Below are positions 44,777 through 49,405 of a stretch of 49,405 bases of DNA, one piece after another. A program made the position numbers and the translations under genes. This DNA comes from Planctomycetota bacterium (lineage in GTDB: Bacteria > Planctomycetota > Planctomycetia > Planctomycetales > Planctomycetaceae). The notes under the pieces were generated by a model that did no database searches, was not told the origin of the DNA, and saw only the letters and a list, made by a program, of their open reading frames with translations. Location of the stretch: the NCBI GenBank assembly GCA_027624335.1, contig JAQBWV010000010.1:1-49405 (forward strand). Reading direction: 5' to 3'. Each line of letters begins with the position of its first letter. Position 1 is the stretch's first letter.

Positions 44777-45814
44777 ATGGCGGACGTTCTCAGTCAATCA
44801 GAAGTCGAATCTTTGCTGGCGGCACTGGATTCTGGTGTGCAGGCATCCGATGGCGTTTTGCAGTCCGATAATACTGCGCAGATTTCCGTCTACGATTTCA
44901 AGCGACCGGAACGTGTCTCTAAGGAGCAGATGCAAGCGTTCCATACGCTTCACGAAGGCTTCAGCCGCGAACTTGGTGCCGCACTTAGCACAATGCTGCG
45001 AAGTATCTGCGAAGTAAAGCTGATCAGCGTCGACCAGCTCACGTACAGTGAGTTTGTCTACGGCCTCGCGAATCCGACCTGTTTCAGCCTTGTCGAGTCC
45101 AAAGGTCTTGATGGGCAGATCATTCTCGATCTGAATCCGTCAATCGTCTTTCCGATCGTCGATCGCCTCCTTGGCGGCGGTCGCGATACACACGGCGATG
45201 GACCAATTCAGCGACCATTGACAGAAATTGAAGTGCGGCTTGCCACGCGAGTTACCGATCTCATCATTGAAGCACTTGAAAATGCCTGGCGCGACATCTG
45301 CGACCTGCAGCTCAAAGTGGTTCAGGTGGAAAGCAACCCTCAGTTGGTTCAGATCGTTCCGCCAAACGAAGTCGTCGTGTTGATCAGCTTTGAAATCGTT
45401 CTGTCTGACTCTCGTGGAATTCTCAATCTCTGCATTCCCTTTAACACGATCGAATCTAAAGCCAGCAAACTGTCGACGGACAGTTGGGGCGCCAACAAGA
45501 AAACGAAACTGAATGCTGCCCAGAAGTTGAGTCTTGATACTGGTCTGTCGCTTGCGCGAATCGAACTAAGCGTGCGACTTGCTGAGACCAGGCTTTCAAC
45601 AGCAGATCTCATGAATCTGGAAGTCGGCGACATCATCATGACGGAATCCGCGTCCGATCGCGGAGCGGATCTCACAATCGACGGACGCTCGGTCTTTCGT
45701 GGAGTGCCTGGCGTCTATCGTGGCAAGAAAGCAATCCGGATCACGGAAACACTACAGTCCCCCGCAGCAGCAATCAGCGGGCAGTCAGGCGACGGCGATC
45801 AGCACGCGATCTGA
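44777..45814 (+). CDS. fliM: Flagellar motor switch protein FliM
   Basis: A 345-residue protein of the flagellar C-ring. It begins MADVLSQSEVESLLAALDSG, the N-terminal peptide that binds phosphorylated CheY. The middle domain includes LLGGGRDTHGDGPIQRPLTEIE, close to the conserved GGxG site. The C-terminal SpoA domain (about residues 255-330) contains VRLAETRLSTADLMNLEVGD. It sits 170 bases after proA with no other flagellar gene in the window, so the flagellar genes are scattered here. Confidence 0.94.
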   Translation: MADVLSQSEVESLLAALDSGVQASDGVLQSDNTAQISVYDFKRPERVSKEQMQAFHTLHEGFSRELGAALSTMLRSICEVKLISVDQLTYSEFVYGLANPTCFSLVESKGLDGQIILDLNPSIVFPIVDRLLGGGRDTHGDGPIQRPLTEIEVRLATRVTDLIIEALENAWRDICDLQLKVVQVESNPQLVQIVPPNEVVVLISFEIVLSDSRGILNLCIPFNTIESKASKLSTDSWGANKKTKLNAAQKLSLDTGLSLARIELSVRLAETRLSTADLMNLEVGDIIMTESASDRGADLTIDGRSVFRGVPGVYRGKKAIRITETLQSPAAAISGQSGDGDQHAI

Positions 45815-46019
45815 ACGACTGAGATAATTACGTCAATTGCGAATGACCATCGATTGATTCTCGGTATCACGAATGTTCAAAAATCGAAGCCAGAAAACAC
45901 ACGTTATCACCGCTGAGTTTCGAACGACTGTCTCACCGGACCATTGACTCGTGACATCCAAGGTCTTGTTCGACTGACAGTGACACCCGCCGCGACACTC
46001 AACAACACTGTCGACATCA

Positions 46020-49000
46020 CTACTTCGAATCGGAAGGCGATACTCCCCGACGCTGTCGAGCAAGTCGCTTGAGGTAGGTTTCGTAGGCTCCTTGATACTC
46101 TCGCGGCACCGCGAGGCGTCGGTCTGAGAAGTTGCTCGTCGATTTCTGGTCGCGGAAGTTTCCGTCCTGTTGCCTGCCGGACGAGTCGAGGTCAACTGAC
46201 CGAAGCATTTCTTCAAACTGTCGACGTCGAGCTTCTGCTCCCGGATCGTCCGCTTTTGGCAGTACCAGCTGTCGTTCCAGGCGGTCAGCGAATCGCTGCA
46301 TGTCCTTCTCCGTCCAGCCAAGCTTCTTAAGAAGTTCAGGGTCGACATCACCTCGATCCAGCTCTTCTTTAAGACGCTTGAGGACCATGTTCGATGCCTT
46401 CAGTTTGTCTTCGAGGTTTGTCTTGTCGGCATCCTGAAGGTTCGGGTCGGAAGCGTTGGCGCCGGAATTCGGACGTGCAACCGCGTCGCTGGCATCAGCG
46501 TTTTCGTCAGGACGATTAACCGAATCTCCACCGGGATCTGAAGTGAAGTCAGGTGTGGAACCACTAGTCCCTTGTCCGGGATTGCCACCTTCAGCGGTAC
46601 TTTGCCCGGTTCCCTTGCCGCCGTTTGGGGATCCATTTCCGGATTGCCCGCTCCCAGACTTTCCATCAGATTTTCCTGGCTGCTGACCGCCGTCAGGCTC
46701 AGATCCGGATTTCTGCTGCCCCGGATTTGCTTTGGGTTCTGGTTTGCCCCCAGTCTGCTTTCCAGATTGACCGTCGTTCCTGCTGTCTTCCTTTTCGGAC
46801 TTAGTGCCAGGCTGACCTTCTGACGATGACTCACCAGGTTTGGCTGATGCCGGATCAGTACCGGGTTTGGAGCCAGCTTCTGGCGAAGCCTTCGGATCTC
46901 CCTTGCCCGGTTGTCCGCTGTCGGCTGCACCTTTCGGTGCGCCTTTGTTGCCACTATCCGCGCCGGAAGAGTCAGAGGTTGAACTGACAGGCGTCGGGTC
47001 GCCTTTGGATGGATCTCCGTTTGCTCCTGCTGGACCACCCTTTGCTGGTTGACCGCCATCGCCTGGTTTTGTGCCGCTGCCAGGCCTACCGCTCTTGCTG
47101 GCATCGCCACCCTTGCCGGACGGATCCGACTTCGAGGCGTTACTGCCATTGTCTGAACCAGGCTCGATGGTATCGCCTGAACCATCGCTCTCCGGCTTTG
47201 TATCCGAGGGCTTTTGACTCGATGCGGGAACCGGGTTGGCGTCGCCTGGCGACTCTCCTTTGGGATTCGGCACCGAAGGCTCGGGCTTTGTTGACGATTT
47301 ATCTGGCGAACCTTTGCCTGAAGTGTCCCCAGGCTTTGCGGATTCCGTGTTCTCGCCAGGTTGTTTTTCAGCAGTCTGCCCAGGCTGATTGCCTGACTGT
47401 TCGCCTGGATCTTTCGGCTGATCTCCCGGTTTAGTCGGCTGCTCTCCTGCTGGATCGGTGCCAGAGCTCTCACTCGGTTTCGATTCTGTTTTGGCATTCT
47501 GATCTGGCAGAGAAGTCTCCGATGGAACTTTCTCTGGGTCGGCTTTGTTCTCGTTGGATTTATTTTCAGAGCCGTCTCCCTTCTCAGTGTCGGAAGGTTC
47601 GCTGCCCTGGCCAGGTGGCTTGCTCGTAGCGGGATCCTGTTCTGCTGGATCCTCTGCTGAGCCCTCAACAGGTTTCTCTGTTTTCCCGGTGCCCGGTTTA
47701 TCTTTATTGCCGTCTTCGGTTTTGGATTCTGTCTCCGAATTGGAAGTCTCGTCCCCCGCCTTTGGATCCGGATTGTCGCGATTCTCACCAGGCGGGCCGC
47801 TTGCGGAAGAATCATCCTGATTCTGCGGAGAGGTCTTCGGATCGTCCGCCGGCTTGATACCATCGGGTGAATCACCCTGCGGTTTGTTGTTGCCGTTGGC
47901 ATCAGTGTCGTCGTTGTTGGATTGCGGTTTACGAGAGCGCTGTAGCAGTTCACGTAGAACCTCGTCATCCTGCGAACCGTCATTGCTGACAGGCTTCTTA
48001 GGACCATCTTTCGCAGACGCCTGTTGTGATTCGGTGCTCGAACCGTCCTCTCTGGATGCCTGGGAGTCAGCCTTCGAGTCAGCAGCGTTCGACGAGCTTC
48101 CGTTTTTCTGACTGTCTCCGTTTTCGCCCGTACCGTTGGATGGTGATTTTGAGTCCTCTCCCGACTTTCCACCGCTTCCCTTAGAGCTGTCTGCTTCTGG
48201 TTCTTCTGACGGAGGTGTCGACGGATCGGCATCATCCGGTTTCTTCCGGGGCTCATTCGGTTCAGTCAACGGATCGTTCTGCGCATCCGACCGAGTATCC
48301 GCAGTCCTCGGTTCTGACTCGACAGCCGTCGGATTGGCTGATCCGGCCTGTTGATCGAGTTCGTCCAGCTTCTCCCTGGCAGTCTGCTTGTCGAGCTGGA
48401 GTTGCTGCTGTGCCTCTTCCTCAGAGACCGGAGCCTTTACGACGAACTTCAGACTGGGACTCACGCCGCGATTCGCATCAAGTAATGTCCGCGTCGGTGT
48501 ATCAACTTTCCGGTTATCGCGAGCCTCGATATGCCAGGTGATGACGTCACCCGGTTTCACGTTGAGATCCGCGATCCTCAGGTCATAGAGAATTCGCGTC
48601 TCCTCGTCGGCACCTTTGAAAACTACCCGATCAGGCAGCGGCAGCGTTCCATTCTTCATACGCAGCAGAACACGACTCAGGCGAAAGTCAGGATCGCGAG
48701 CCTGAATCATCAGCGGCACAATTGCGTTCGCAGCGACGTCCAGATTATCAGTCGGTTGAATTAACGAAACTTCCGGTTTCTGATCAGCGTTGATCCTGAT
48801 CGAATGGACGGCTGGCGCGGGGTCGATCGCGCCACCCTTTGTCTTGCATTGCAGGCGATAAAATCTCGGATAGGTAAGGTCGTCTCGAATGATTGGCTGC
48901 CAGAGCGCCGACAGGCTGGTTCCGTCGTCCGACACTTTCATTCGGATTTCTTCACAGCGAGCCGGGAAATTCGGTTCCTCAGAGAACTGCAACCAGGCAA

Positions 49001-49405
49001 ATTCGACGGGCATGTTCGCCGTCGCTTCAATTTCGATTCGAGTCCCTTCCCAGGTATCGATATTCGAACCGTGTGGGCTATCAGGCGGCAGTTCCATGTA
49101 ATCGGGAAACGTATACCGCAAAGCCGCCACGGTTGCTGAGGGCGGTTGAGCCACAGTCACGTTGTAGGTTCGCGTCGTCGCGTCACCCGCGACAATCCGA
49201 TAGGAAAGACCCTGCAACAACCCTTCGCCGGCGCTCCCTTTCAGGATGCAGCGATAGCGTCTCAGGCCCGCTTCCACTTCGTGCATCAGCATGGACTCAT
49301 CAACAAACTGCTGGTCCGCCGTTGTGTAGAGCAGGTTGACTTCTTCGGGTGCTTCGCCTGTGAGATCGACGGTAACCGTAAGAAACTCACGAGCCAGTAC
49401 TTCCG
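46020..49405 (-). CDS. Very large protein with a long disordered middle, 5' end beyond the window
   Basis: The frame ends at 46020 and stays open through the right edge, giving more than 1125 residues; an internal ATG at 49292 is not the true start. The visible N-terminal 340 or so residues are beta-rich, Ig-like sequence (for example YTFPDYMELPPDSP and PGDVITWHIEARDN), as in planctomycete DUF4175-like proteins. About 560 residues of Gly/Pro/Ser/Lys/Asp/Asn/Gln-rich low-complexity sequence follow with no hydrophobic segments. The last 160 residues are helical and charged, with LKKLGWTEKDMQRFADRLER. The full protein probably has membrane helices upstream of the window. Function is unknown. Confidence 0.75.
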   Translation of the reverse strand, partial: EVLAREFLTVTVDLTGEAPEEVNLLYTTADQQFVDESMLMHEVEAGLRRYRCILKGSAGEGLLQGLSYRIVAGDATTRTYNVTVAQPPSATVAALRYTFPDYMELPPDSPHGSNIDTWEGTRIEIEATANMPVEFAWLQFSEEPNFPARCEEIRMKVSDDGTSLSALWQPIIRDDLTYPRFYRLQCKTKGGAIDPAPAVHSIRINADQKPEVSLIQPTDNLDVAANAIVPLMIQARDPDFRLSRVLLRMKNGTLPLPDRVVFKGADEETRILYDLRIADLNVKPGDVITWHIEARDNRKVDTPTRTLLDANRGVSPSLKFVVKAPVSEEEAQQQLQLDKQTAREKLDELDQQAGSANPTAVESEPRTADTRSDAQNDPLTEPNEPRKKPDDADPSTPPSEEPEADSSKGSGGKSGEDSKSPSNGTGENGDSQKNGSSSNAADSKADSQASREDGSSTESQQASAKDGPKKPVSNDGSQDDEVLRELLQRSRKPQSNNDDTDANGNNKPQGDSPDGIKPADDPKTSPQNQDDSSASGPPGENRDNPDPKAGDETSNSETESKTEDGNKDKPGTGKTEKPVEGSAEDPAEQDPATSKPPGQGSEPSDTEKGDGSENKSNENKADPEKVPSETSLPDQNAKTESKPSESSGTDPAGEQPTKPGDQPKDPGEQSGNQPGQTAEKQPGENTESAKPGDTSGKGSPDKSSTKPEPSVPNPKGESPGDANPVPASSQKPSDTKPESDGSGDTIEPGSDNGSNASKSDPSGKGGDASKSGRPGSGTKPGDGGQPAKGGPAGANGDPSKGDPTPVSSTSDSSGADSGNKGAPKGAADSGQPGKGDPKASPEAGSKPGTDPASAKPGESSSEGQPGTKSEKEDSRNDGQSGKQTGGKPEPKANPGQQKSGSEPDGGQQPGKSDGKSGSGQSGNGSPNGGKGTGQSTAEGGNPGQGTSGSTPDFTSDPGGDSVNRPDENADASDAVARPNSGANASDPNLQDADKTNLEDKLKASNMVLKRLKEELDRGDVDPELLKKLGWTEKDMQRFADRLERQLVLPKADDPGAEARRRQFEEMLRSVDLDSSGRQQDGNFRDQKSTSNFSDRRLAVPREYQGAYETYLKRLARQRRGVSPSDSK

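Noticed and set aside
46400-48256. A 618-codon Arg-rich minus-strand frame as a gene
   Set aside because: It lies wholly inside the low-complexity part of the large right-edge gene, has no ribosome-binding site or family resemblance, and follows from the composition of the true frame.
1-49405. CRISPR arrays, rRNA or phage islands
   Set aside because: No regularly spaced repeats, rRNA-like sequence or phage structural genes were seen anywhere in the window.

Overview
This window reads as a chromosomal segment from a planctomycete (phylum Planctomycetota). The clues are many secreted proteins of unknown function, lipid A and flagellar genes, a Gfo/Idh/MocA oxidoreductase, an ExbD protein with an N-terminal zinc ribbon, and a gene string that joins ExbB/ExbD proteins to a PQQ-type propeller and a peptide-binding-type protein. 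Base composition is moderately GC-rich. The genus cannot be fixed from this sequence alone.

Layout. 1-5900: a CPBP membrane protease cut by the left edge, lpxK, a membrane protein of unknown function that converges on lpxK, and a TolC-type outer-membrane lipoprotein. 5850-11820: a recB-recD pair without recC, ending in a strong stem-loop. 12025-14841: two secreted proteins on the opposite strand. 15101-16538: a complete IS630-type element with 21-bp terminal inverted repeats, flanking TA and a frameshifted transposase. On its right lies only the C-terminal part of a sodium/solute symporter, followed by a membrane-anchored TrkA-C protein. 18258-22537: a Gfo/Idh/MocA oxidoreductase, then an 882-codon gene of unknown function lying between that oxidoreductase and a detached second copy of its last 96 codons. 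23331-26973: nuoI, a DUF2203 gene, nuoA, nuoC and nuoD, with no nuoB. 27265-38168: a seven-gene minus-strand string, the most interesting part. 38640-41023: a YggU-family gene, uppP and a secreted protein. 41460-42825: a small lipoprotein, a bacterioferritin-associated ferredoxin behind a Fur-box-like palindrome, and a bacterioferritin with an unusual ferroxidase-site residue. 43335-45814: proA and fliM. 46020 to the right edge: a very large protein with a long disordered middle.

How the genes may work together. In transcription order the seven-gene string encodes a single-pass TonB/TolA-shaped protein, an ExbB/TolQ-type channel, two different ExbD/TolR-type proteins (one with a cytoplasmic zinc ribbon), a membrane-anchored PQQ propeller, an exported TPR plus SBP_bac_5 protein, and an exported protein of unknown fold. 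I infer a proton-motive-force-driven envelope machine with a dedicated periplasmic module. This is the best candidate in the window for an undescribed system. The nuo genes contribute to respiratory complex I, and the bfd/bfr pair stores and releases iron.

Limits. All family calls come from reading motifs and from memory of protein families; no database search was run. Start codons were chosen by ribosome-binding sites and family length and could be off by a few codons.
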